From contig DAOTVP010000069.1 in NCBI GenBank assembly GCA_034436155.1, forward strand, positions 1 through 64,000: a stretch of DNA of 64,000 bases, in the 5' to 3' direction. This document shows, piece by piece, positions 32,699 to 42,500 of this stretch. The stretch is from GCA-2794515 sp034436155. Its GTDB lineage: Bacteria; Chloroflexota; Anaerolineae; Aggregatilineales; Phototrophicaceae. The notes beneath the pieces were generated by a model that searched no databases, was not told the origin of the DNA, and worked only from the letters and a program-made list of their open reading frames with translations. A program made the translations under genes and the position numbers. The stretch's first letter is position 1; each line of letters starts with the position of its first letter.

Positions 32699-35600
32699 TT
32701 AGGGGTTAATTGTCACGCTGATGCCCGTCACACTCACTGTTGGGTGAATGACTGATGTAGTATCGGCAAAAATATCTACCGTCCCCGATGTGCCTGCTTG
32801 GTCACAAGTCACCAATACCTCGACCCACATATTTCCGTTAAAAAGTGTGGCACTGGTGATGGTCAAAAAGCCGACCGAATTGGCATTGACCGCCGTCAGG
32901 GTGTTGCCTCCTTCAGATTCGAGATATTCAAAATTCATTATCACGGTATCTCCCTGATTACATACAAAACTCGTGCCACCACTGAAATACGGTGGCGCGG
33001 GGTCTACGATAACTGTGCCTGTATCGCTATAGGCATCGCCGTTGCTATCGAGTATATCAACGGTGATGGTGGACGACCCCGTTGCGTTACAATTGATGGC
33101 AAGCGTAAAGATATAAACACCAGGCGTAAAACTGCTCCCAACAATGACCACATCAGGGTTGCTGGATGACGCATTCGTGACCGAACTAATCGCCCTATCG
33201 GGGAACATAGCATTGGTATAAGCCACATTCACGGTGGTCGAACTGGCGCTCAGGCACGAGGCATCGCTCACACTCAATGACGGTGGTGGGGGTGGTGGCG
33301 GGCTGATGCTGATATTCCCCGTATCGCTAAACAAATTTGTATCTAAATCTTCAACGGTAATATCCACCGTTGTGAATCCTTGCGCTGTGCATTGAATCGG
33401 GACGGTCAGAGTGCCAAATAACACACTTTCGGGGTTAATCTGGGTAACGATGGCGGGGTTGCCAAAGGTGATGCTCACCATAAAATTAATATCTGAGCCA
33501 ACCAATTCGGCGGTGATATTGGTGATTTCGCCCTCATAACAGAACACATCATTCACGGTGAAGGTCGCTAGTGCAAATGTGGCATTGATATTAAATGTCG
33601 CCGAAACTGTCCTGCCTAAGCTATCTACACCATTTACAGTCATCGTATACCCATCGGGGAATGGGCAGACGAATTGAATTTCTGCCTGAGTGGGCGAAAT
33701 GGCATTCACACTCGCCGAAATAACACTATCCACTGTTGCGCTGACCAATGTCGCTCCGTCCGTGCTGGTATAGGTAGCGAAAACCAGCGTCAAATTGCCT
33801 TCGACACACGACACATCGGGCGCAGTCAGCCCATACATCGGTGGCAACGGAGGTTCTGGTGTGGCAATTGGCGCTTCTGGTATGACAGTTGGGACTTCTG
33901 TAATAATCGGTTCATCGGTGGGGATAGGTTGGTTGAAGGGTGCATTCACGATGATTGGTGAAGTGATCAGGTCATCCAATACAAGATCATCATTGTTCAA
34001 ATCAAGATTATTCAAGAAATCTTGCAGGTCAATAACATCCTGTAATTGCTCGTTGGTGAGTGGTGGTAGGATAATAATATCGGGGTTGGTGCTGATGAGG
34101 TTGCCGACTAAACCACTTTTATCGAATGTCTTTGTGTCAACAGTTAGCGATGCACCATCATATGTGATGGTCGAACCTGCCACAGTGGTGGCTATAAGCT
34201 GTCCGAAAGAACCGCGTACACGGGCACGGAGCAAGCCTTTCATCACATCGGATGACCAACTCCCTGGTAGCCGTTTGGCGATTAGCCCCACAACACCCAC
34301 CCTATCGCTTTCGACAGATGTATTCTCGATGTCTTGGTTGGCTTCGCGCCAGAATACAATGCTACTGGGCGCGAGTTCAAATTCGACACCGTTAATCGTG
34401 ATGAATGTCGCCATATCGCGCGGGGCGATGAATAACACGCCGTTTACCAAATTAGGGTCATTCGGCGCACCACTGAGCGAAATCTCGAAATTGTTATTCG
34501 CGCCATCGGTGCTTTTATTCTCTACCGTGATACCCCCAAACACCACCATCAACAAGCCTGCTGTAGCATTATTGGGCAGATTGGTCTGTAAATTGAGCAA
34601 CGCTACACTGAGCGGGTCTATTGTGCCATTGTCCAACAAACCGACATCCAAACGGCGTAAACCCGCTAATGGGGTGATTGTGACCTGATTTTGCGTTGGG
34701 GTTATCACCCGATTCAACATCGTGGTATCAGCTTTGGCGGTCGCATCATCGGCATACATCGTATTCACCGTGCCATTGCCCGCGCAAATCGTATCAAATG
34801 ACAATGTGCCACAGGCTTGTTGTGCGTTGATGAGCGTGGCTTTAGTATAGGTGGAGAGCAACCCACCCGAAGATAAAATCACCGTCAGGCGGGGCGCAAA
34901 TCCATCTATAATCGGCTCGAAAATCGTGCGATACACCCCCGCGGCGCTATCTCCAATGGGGGTTTGTGTGCGAATGGCATACACGCGGTTATCAATCCGC
35001 GCCACATAAATCCGCATCGCAAGGTTATCCGCCGTAAAACCCGCCACATGCCATGTGCGATATTCCGCGAAATAATCGCGCAATTGCACATCGGTAGCCG
35101 ATGGATAACCCGCCACCAATTCATCCAGCAAAGCCCGCGCATCATCGGCTTTGAGCCGTGCAATAGCGACTTGGGTATCGGGTGACGCAGAATCGGCATA
35201 CACGCGCCAATCATCCACATCTGCCCGTGTCCATGTGGTGGGGACAGGATAGGCTAATCCATTGGGGAAGGTGTTGTATGTCCACGATGCTGATGAGATA
35301 GGCGTATCAAACAAGGTGATGCCATCACGCAAACCGTTGAAGGTGGCAAAAATCGTCTCGGTATCCGTGCCATTAGCGATGAAAATCATGCCCATGCCAC
35401 CGCGTGTGGTCTCTTTATATAACGCGATCCCGCGTCCACGCCAACCGGGACGTTCACGCCAAATCACATCAAATTGCAAGGCGGGCGTATCGAATAGGCT
35501 CAATGGTTGGGCAGGCGCGAATAGTTGTGCATCGTAAGCAGTGGTGAAAATATTCAAAATATCATACACATTGTTAGTCATTGGGAAGGCATAAACCGCG

Positions 35601-38080
35601 ATTTCGCTATCTTCGTTGGGGGCGTGGGTATATAAAATATCGCCCCTATCGGCTACGGTACGCCATGTGTTGGGATGTTGGAAGGTGACACCGAGTTCCA
35701 GATCGGTATAACCGACAAATCCTTCACGATTGGCATCGGGCGCGATGACGGTTAGGGGCGATGAAGCGAACCCGTTTGTACCGTTAAATGATTTGACCAA
35801 AAAGCCGAGTTCGTAATTGCCCGCGGGGACGGTTTGCTCAACATACGCGATGCCATTTTCGCCCCATGTATAAATATTGCCCGCTTCGGGCTTAACATCA
35901 CCATCAGGCATAACAACATAGCGATAGGCTTGGAAGTCTGCCCCGCGTGGGATGGTGATGGGCGCGACCACGCCCAACACGTCTGCCCGCCCGATAACTT
36001 GTTCGACATACCCCAACGGGTTAAAGATCACCGCAACTTCGACCCAATTGTCGCTATTCGGAATTCTAAACCGACCCGCCAGCGTGCCAATATCACGGGA
36101 TTTGATGATGAGTTCATTATTGGTGACTTGACCATCAGTGACAACCGATAGCGTGAAGGGTTGCCAATTGAAATACGATAAATCCAAGCCCGATTTCCAT
36201 GTGTTGACAAATTCGGTCTCTGTTCCGCCAACCGTCACTTCTGTGAGGATAGGCGTAGACATCAGGCGGATTCTGTCGCCATGTTCGGTGATTTGGTCTA
36301 CGGTGAATTGGGCTTGAGATAACCCACGTCCGACCACTTCTAAACCGAGTACAGGTGGATTTTGAGCATTTGCCACTTCGGGATACGCCGTTGTGATTTT
36401 CACTTCGGGCGCGAGGGGTGGGTGATAGGTCAACACCGAGTCGATGCGCGACCACAAGCGTGGCGAGGTGCTGTTATAATAATTTGCCAACATTTCTGCC
36501 CATTGTTTGAGGGGAGTCTCGTTAAAATAAGCGGGGTTAAAATCTTTGCTCTTGGCGGGGAAATAAATGCTGTAGTACGAGGTATACAACCGCGCATAAT
36601 CGGCGGCATTGCCATATAAGCGCACATCTTCTAATGCCCGTAACACATCGCGGGCGGGGTTAATGATGTTGGCATCGCCACTATAAGCGATAATTTGGCG
36701 CATGAAATGACCCAAATCCACATCATTATCGTTATCACCACCCAAAAACTTGGCGTAGGTATACGTATTCGTGCGTGCTTGCCCCAATAGAGGCGCATAC
36801 GTCAACGGGTTTTGATTGACCACCCGCGCAAATGCCTCGACAGCACGGCGTAGATCTGCTATTTCATCTAATTGCGATGAGGCAAAAGTCATATAGCGTG
36901 AATCGGGGCGTTGTTTGGCAAAAATATCGCGCTCGATATACGTATTCACCAACGGCTCGCCCAATTTATTCACATCAGAATCGCCCTGAATGAGTTCGAC
37001 TAACAGCGTCATATCCAAAGCAGGGTCAATCACAATTTCGGGCGATGCGAGGGCATATTCGACATGACGAGCAATCACATCATAATATTCGACACTGCTC
37101 ATCAAACAAGCATCATTCAGCACGAGGTCGAATCGGTCAATGCCTATAGCCGTTTTTGCCACGCGCAACGCCTCATCCAATTCGGGCAGGGTGATAATCG
37201 TCTTGGATGTATCATCGGTGATGACACCACGCCACCCGCCACCATGACCGCCAAACGCCACGACATAATGCTCTGCGGGATAATTCATCATACCCCATGT
37301 TAAAAATCGGGCGAGCGTTTCGCCATTGCCCGTATCGGTATCGCCCAAATCGGCGAGAGCGATAGAATCCATCGTTGGCACAGGCACAGTTCCAAAATCG
37401 CCAGTGGTATTGGGCATCACTTCAAACAGGCGTGCGCCCGTCCATGCACCGTTGGCATCGGATAAGCCATAACGGTCTAATAGCGCCACAATGCGCGTGT
37501 TTTCGGTGCTCCCCCCTGCCCGTTCAAATTCGACAAAATCGCTCATAAGCGAGGTTTCGAGGGTCGAATCGCCCCCATAATACACCAAAATCGTCCATTC
37601 GGCTTTCGGTTTGGGGTCAAGTTCTGGAAAGCCCATATCGGCAAGCGCCTGTTGGCTGACATCGTATACAAGGCGTTCTGTTGTTTGGGTGTTATAGGTG
37701 ATATTGAGTTGATATTCGCCAACCGTATCGCCACGAGTGACCCCATAGCGCGAGACAATCACCGTGTAGTCGCCAGTAGGGATGAAAAATTCGCGGATAG
37801 ATGAATTGGTATTCCCACGCACACGGTCATCATTTTCAGCGAGGATTTTGCCCGCCCCATCTACTAAATATAAATACGTGTCGAGGTCGCCCGATGTCGC
37901 ATCGAGGTCTATGGTGATGGTGGTGGCGGCATCTACCGCAAAAGCGATTTCGACAAACGGGGTGTCATCATCTATCAAGCCTGTGAATTGAGTCGGTGTT
38001 TGTTGTGCCGATGATACGGCAAACAGAACCAACATCCAGATTAAAAAAATAACGAAGACAAGTATCTTGATGGGGCGCAT
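32699..38080 (-). CDS. Giant secreted clostripain-family (C11) cysteine protease
   Basis: A 1793-residue exported protein. A signal peptide (ILVFVIFLIWMLVLFAVSSA) leads into a pre-peptidase-type beta domain (~27-130). The C11 protease follows: WTILVYYGGDSTLE, then VVAFGGHGGGWRG with the catalytic His (~277) and LVLNDACLMSSVEYYDV with the catalytic Cys (~325). The family cleaves after Arg or Lys. The centre (residues ~700-1300) has beta-rich domains I do not recognise. A Pro/Thr stalk (VPTVIPEAPIATPEPP) precedes four Ig-like repeats, each with Cys (for example VFCYEGEI, DASCLSAS, FVCNQGDT), probably disulfide-linked. There is no C-terminal anchor. The start is ATG 38080; an insertion sequence begins 88 bases upstream, possibly displacing control elements. 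Confidence 0.87.
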   Translation of the reverse strand: MRPIKILVFVIFLIWMLVLFAVSSAQQTPTQFTGLIDDDTPFVEIAFAVDAATTITIDLDATSGDLDTYLYLVDGAGKILAENDDRVRGNTNSSIREFFIPTGDYTVIVSRYGVTRGDTVGEYQLNITYNTQTTERLVYDVSQQALADMGFPELDPKPKAEWTILVYYGGDSTLETSLMSDFVEFERAGGSTENTRIVALLDRYGLSDANGAWTGARLFEVMPNTTGDFGTVPVPTMDSIALADLGDTDTGNGETLARFLTWGMMNYPAEHYVVAFGGHGGGWRGVITDDTSKTIITLPELDEALRVAKTAIGIDRFDLVLNDACLMSSVEYYDVIARHVEYALASPEIVIDPALDMTLLVELIQGDSDVNKLGEPLVNTYIERDIFAKQRPDSRYMTFASSQLDEIADLRRAVEAFARVVNQNPLTYAPLLGQARTNTYTYAKFLGGDNDNDVDLGHFMRQIIAYSGDANIINPARDVLRALEDVRLYGNAADYARLYTSYYSIYFPAKSKDFNPAYFNETPLKQWAEMLANYYNSTSPRLWSRIDSVLTYHPPLAPEVKITTAYPEVANAQNPPVLGLEVVGRGLSQAQFTVDQITEHGDRIRLMSTPILTEVTVGGTETEFVNTWKSGLDLSYFNWQPFTLSVVTDGQVTNNELIIKSRDIGTLAGRFRIPNSDNWVEVAVIFNPLGYVEQVIGRADVLGVVAPITIPRGADFQAYRYVVMPDGDVKPEAGNIYTWGENGIAYVEQTVPAGNYELGFLVKSFNGTNGFASSPLTVIAPDANREGFVGYTDLELGVTFQHPNTWRTVADRGDILYTHAPNEDSEIAVYAFPMTNNVYDILNIFTTAYDAQLFAPAQPLSLFDTPALQFDVIWRERPGWRGRGIALYKETTRGGMGMIFIANGTDTETIFATFNGLRDGITLFDTPISSASWTYNTFPNGLAYPVPTTWTRADVDDWRVYADSASPDTQVAIARLKADDARALLDELVAGYPSATDVQLRDYFAEYRTWHVAGFTADNLAMRIYVARIDNRVYAIRTQTPIGDSAAGVYRTIFEPIIDGFAPRLTVILSSGGLLSTYTKATLINAQQACGTLSFDTICAGNGTVNTMYADDATAKADTTMLNRVITPTQNQVTITPLAGLRRLDVGLLDNGTIDPLSVALLNLQTNLPNNATAGLLMVVFGGITVENKSTDGANNNFEISLSGAPNDPNLVNGVLFIAPRDMATFITINGVEFELAPSSIVFWREANQDIENTSVESDRVGVVGLIAKRLPGSWSSDVMKGLLRARVRGSFGQLIATTVAGSTITYDGASLTVDTKTFDKSGLVGNLISTNPDIIILPPLTNEQLQDVIDLQDFLNNLDLNNDDLVLDDLITSPIIVNAPFNQPIPTDEPIITEVPTVIPEAPIATPEPPLPPMYGLTAPDVSCVEGNLTLVFATYTSTDGATLVSATVDSVISASVNAISPTQAEIQFVCPFPDGYTMTVNGVDSLGRTVSATFNINATFALATFTVNDVFCYEGEITNITAELVGSDINFMVSITFGNPAIVTQINPESVLFGTLTVPIQCTAQGFTTVDITVEDLDTNLFSDTGNISISPPPPPPPSLSVSDASCLSASSTTVNVAYTNAMFPDRAISSVTNASSSNPDVVIVGSSFTPGVYIFTLAINCNATGSSTITVDILDSNGDAYSDTGTVIVDPAPPYFSGGTSFVCNQGDTVIMNFEYLESEGGNTLTAVNANSVGFLTITSATLFNGNMWVEVLVTCDQAGTSGTVDIFADTTSVIHPTVSVTGISVTINP

Positions 38081-38167
38081 AGTGTTTACCCTTCGTTCAA
38101 AATAACAATTTTGATGATATACACAAGCATATCACAGAGTTATGTTATAAAGAATCAAATTTTTCTT

Positions 38168-39259
38168 CTAGCAACCCGACACTAAACAAAAATTCGGTCG
38201 AAAGAAAATAGGGATTGACTCGCGTAAAGCGAGTCGGCGTGCAAGCCAATCCCAACCCAACCGAAAAATACTCAAATCTTGGCGGTCAGCGCGGTCAACT
38301 TCTGTATTCAAGCCTATACGGAGTACATGCTCACCTAATGTCACTAACCATACGTATAAAATACAAACCGCCAACGTTAAGCGCGATAATCGCTCAGGTG
38401 TGCGTAAACGGCTCATTTCTAAATCAAACCCATGCCCTTTCATATCACCGAACATCTCCTCAATCCACATCCGCCGTTTGTATAAGCAGATGGTGGCTAA
38501 CGCGCATAACTGATTTGTGGCTAAATACCACGCCTCTCGCTCTCCTTTTTGCCAATAAACGACAAGATGAGTCTGATACGGATACGTTTTGGTCAGGAAA
38601 ACACCTTCTAACCACAGCGATTGCCCTTGTGACACAGGTACATCCTTCAAACTTTTCCAATCTACTCCTGCGTGAGCGATGATGCTGGTATTACACTTTT
38701 GACGTAACGCATAATCCCATTTCCATAAATCCAATGCCTCCATCAAGACAGGATGATTGAATTCGCCATCTCCAACTAACGAGACCCGAATACCTGCTGG
38801 GATAAGGGCTTGCACGTGCTTTAACAAGGCGAGTTGTACTTTAAGCGTACAATGCCCTCGCGGATAAGTCACCCACTCCCACATAATCGGTAAAGCACGA
38901 CGATGATATGCCACCGCTACCATCAGTTGACGATGATTCGCGCTCACTTTAGTGCTATCAATTATCAGATGGACTGTACCCTCTACACTCGCAGACTGAA
39001 TTAACCAACTTGCCCACGGATGATACCATTTAGCAACCTGTACGGCAGGATTGTTCAAGAATCGTTCCAATCGCTTCACAAGGCTCAATTTCTTGGCTTG
39101 AATGGGCAATTGACGGGCGATGATATGTAAATGGACACTTTTACTCTCGAATATACCCACAATCAGGTATATTAGATTACTTAAACGGCTTGAACAATCA
39201 TCAGGTATCAGTTGCATTAGCATCCGTTTCCATTTACCATAGCTTCTTGAGTTGAACAT
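38168..39259 (-). CDS. IS4-family transposase
   Basis: A 363-residue DDE transposase. D1 is in IIDSTKVSA, D2 in LVGDGEFNHP, and the E region shows the IS4 signature Y-x2-R-x3-E-x6-K in YKRRMWIEEMFGDMK. RLRTPERLSRLTLAVCILYV follows, the usual C-terminal helix. It should cut and paste the surrounding element. The last codons (FRPNFCLVSGC) are read from the left terminal repeat, and the TAG stop (38170-38168) lies in the CTAG flank. The reading frame is intact, so the element may be active. No second copy is in this window. Confidence 0.9.
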   Translation of the reverse strand: MFNSRSYGKWKRMLMQLIPDDCSSRLSNLIYLIVGIFESKSVHLHIIARQLPIQAKKLSLVKRLERFLNNPAVQVAKWYHPWASWLIQSASVEGTVHLIIDSTKVSANHRQLMVAVAYHRRALPIMWEWVTYPRGHCTLKVQLALLKHVQALIPAGIRVSLVGDGEFNHPVLMEALDLWKWDYALRQKCNTSIIAHAGVDWKSLKDVPVSQGQSLWLEGVFLTKTYPYQTHLVVYWQKGEREAWYLATNQLCALATICLYKRRMWIEEMFGDMKGHGFDLEMSRLRTPERLSRLTLAVCILYVWLVTLGEHVLRIGLNTEVDRADRQDLSIFRLGWDWLARRLALRESIPIFFRPNFCLVSGC

Positions 39260-39351
39260 CTTGGTCTCTCCTATCGGCTGTTTTGTGAGAAATTCAACCT
39301 TAGCAGATTCTTTGATTTGTTCAACTCGCTTTTTTGTTCAGTGTCGGGTTG
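38172..39351. mobile_element. 1180-base IS4-family insertion sequence
   Basis: The ends are inverted repeats: CAACCCGACACTAAACAAAAA (38172-38192) and its inverse at 39331-39351, with one mismatch in 21 positions. CTAG flanks both sides (38168-38171 and 39352-39355) and is probably a four-base target duplication, though because it is palindromic it could also be part of the ends. One intact transposase fills nearly all of it. It lies between the clostripain start and the 3' end of the TIR-STAND gene. Confidence 0.88.
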
Positions 39352-39399
39352 CTAGTTTTTCTTTAGAAGTGTTGGAAATTCGTGACAGCAGGCGCTTCG

Positions 39400-39521
39400 T
39401 GGCGGATAGTCACATGTTCGCTCATCCGCCATTACAAACGCTAAAATCTTTGTGACCTATACGGGATGTAACATTCTCGTGATCTGTATTGGACGATTCA
39501 CACAGGGCACGTATATCGTCC
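39400..39521. repeat. Paired nested hairpins after the TIR-STAND gene
   Basis: TGGCGGAT/ATCCGCCA (39400-39407, 39424-39431) and GGACGAT/ATCGTCC (39491-39497, 39515-39521) frame a linker that begins TTACA and ends near TGTA. The same plus-then-minus order is seen at 16091, 31986 and 49057. This pair sits in the 207-base gap between the insertion sequence and the 3' end of the minus-strand gene at 39563. Confidence 0.65.
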
Positions 39522-39562
39522 CTCAATTTCCATACATCAAGACGATGCTTCCCAGTTTCAGT

Positions 39563-42500
39563 TTAGGGTATCGGTATCAAGGTTTGTACGCCTGCTGATG
39601 GATTACTCTCTACCGACCACCCTTCAAGATTATCACTGGTGCGAATTTGCCACCATGTAAATCCTTCTGCGGTGATGGGTCCCGCGACCACATCAACCAC
39701 CACGCCATCTTCAAGCGATGTAATGATATTGCCACTCAGAGACGGTGTTTCTCGCAAGCGTAAGGTGCTGTTGCTGGTGGTATTAATCGTCACCCGTCCA
39801 CCGATAGTCACACTGGGCAAACTAGGCGCAGGGGTGGATGTCGGTGGCACGAATGGCGTAGGCGTGATATTCGAGATACCATCGGCACAGAGCGGTTCTA
39901 ATCCAAATTGTTCGCGTTGCGAGCAAGTCGGGATGGGGATATGGCGGTTTTGATATGTCCACGCCAATAAATCATCTCGATTCAACAGCAAGCGCCATTC
40001 GCGCAAGGTGGCATCACTCATACCTGTTAAGAGTGACTGACCATTTTGGCTAAAATCGACACTGCGGAACGATGCCGTTGTGCCTGTGCGATAGCGCCGA
40101 ATTTCTGCCCCTGTCGAGACTTCCCACACACTCAGACGGCGGTCTAATCCACCACTGGCGATACTTTTATCATCTGGCGAAAAAGCCACGCCCATCACGG
40201 GTAAATCATGCCCTGTAATACGGCGTATTACACGATCGAGGGCGCTTAAATTGGCATCGGAAATATCCCACAAGATGATACTGCCGTTATCTGCGCCCGA
40301 TACCGCCATCGTGCCATCCGAATTAAATGCCACCGAGCGCACCCCTGTGCCATGTCCTTTATACTCACCGAGCAATGCGCCTGTGTTTAGATCCCATAAT
40401 AAGATGTTGCCATCGGCAGAGGCAGATAACAAGCGTGTGCCATCGGGACTCACAGCGACATCATACACAATATCATCATGCCCCACCCCATCTTTACCGA
40501 TTTTAGGACCGAATCGGCGAATTTCTGTGCCTGTGTTTACATCCCACAAAATGATAGCGCCATCGGCATCCCCTGTAACGGCTTGGGTATTATTGGGCAA
40601 ATACGCCACCGCATACACATCATCACTGTGTCCGATGAGTTCTACTTTGGGCAACCCCGTGATAATATCCCACACAATCGCCCGATTATCGGCACTACCC
40701 GACAACGCAGAACTGTCATCTGAGGCGATTGCCACATCCAAGACCAAATCGGTATGCCCGCGAAATTCTTGAATGGTCAACCCCGTGGCAACCGACCACA
40801 ACCGCAGGGTGCCGTCATACGACCCTGATAACACCGTCAGATCATCTTTGCCATATACGCCGACCACATTTCGCAACAGCGCGTTGTTGCTCTGATGCCC
40901 AGAAAAAACAGTTATCTGTTCTGCGTTGGTCAAATCCCACAACCGACCAATCCCGTTATCTGCGCCAGAAAACATCATACGCCCATCGGTTGAGACCGCA
41001 ATGGAAAGGACGGATGCGTCATGGTCATTAAAACTATTGGTAACTGTACCCGTTTCTATATTCCAGACGATCATGCTGGTATCGCTCGAAACCGAGATAA
41101 ATTCGCGCCCATCAGGGAAAAATGCCACCCCATTCACATCATCGTTATGTTGGGTGAAGATGCGCGGAGTCACATTATTATTCAACACATCCCACAACCG
41201 AATGGTATCATCGGCACTACCCGATAATAAGCGCGAGGCGGCGGTTGGGCTAAATGCCACGCTGACGACATCACCATTATGCCCGCTCAGAAATTTGATA
41301 AATCCGTCACTCATTGACCAAACCCCGATACGGTCATCATCTGAACCAGAGGCGAATAGCGTACCATCATTATTGAAGGCAAGGCTATTGATCGCGCCAC
41401 CATGCCCGCTATAATTTTGTACCAATTCGCCCGTGAGGTGATTCCACAAGATGATTTGTCTATCTTCACCCCCAGAGAGCAAAAAACGACCATTGGGCGT
41501 GAAGGCGAGGGCATTCACACCATCCGAGTGGGCATCCCAACGCGATTGCTGGGTTGCATTTTCGACATTCCAGATGACAATCCGACCATCTGCCCCGCCC
41601 GAAGCGATAAACGCCCCGTCTGGGCTGAATGTCAGCGCACGGACACGATTGGTATGCCCAGATTGATTCGTGCCTGATAATTGGGCGATGATGCGCCCTG
41701 TTTGGGCATCCCAAACCATAATCGTGTTGCCAACACCACCCGCCAAAAGCGAACCATCTGGCGAAATATCGAGCGATAATATCGGCACACCTTGTAAATC
41801 GAAGAGCAAGCGCGTGCCTGGTGCATAAGCCACTTCTGCAAGTACCCGTTGGGCTTGTGGCAAGCTATCGACAATCTCGTTGGCAGATACCGCCAACAAT
41901 AATGCCAATTCGTTCAGATTATCGCTCAACGCCCGCCCCGCGTTGGAGGCAAGCGCCAAACTCCGCGCCCGTAATTCGTTTGTGACCGCGATAGCGCGTG
42001 CCTCTTGTTCATCTCTGAGGGCTTGTTTGGCTTGTTCTTGCGCTTCAAAGGCGCGGGCTTGTGCGCCAACGGCGATGATACTCAGAATGAGCGAGGCAAA
42101 TAAACCGACAATCAGAAAACTGAGCGCGATTCTGAGGCGATTTTGTGACCGCCGACGCAATTCGAGTTCGCGTTCTAGCCGTTCCCGTTCTAATCTTTCG
42201 CGTTCTTCATTTTCTTTGATGCTGGCTTGGATAAATTCGCGTTGCAAGGCATTGGCATCGGCTTCATCCAACCAGATTTCGGCGCGTATGAGCCGATTTC
42301 CAGTGAGCAAATAGGCTTTATCGCGCTTGGCAGATGCCCAATCGGTAGCCGATTGCAAAATTTCGCTACTCAGGCGCAAATTTTCTTTATTATCTGCCAC
42401 CCATCCGCGAAAGCGTTCCCATTCGCGGATGAGCGCCTCATGCCCAATTTCGACCAAAATGGTGGGAGCAGATTGGGCGCTATTGGGGCGGATCTGAAAA

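Noticed and set aside
33795..34688. A 297-codon plus frame inside the clostripain gene
   Set aside because: It is antisense to the protease gene. The Ser-rich, low-complexity product and absence of a ribosome site mark it as a shadow.
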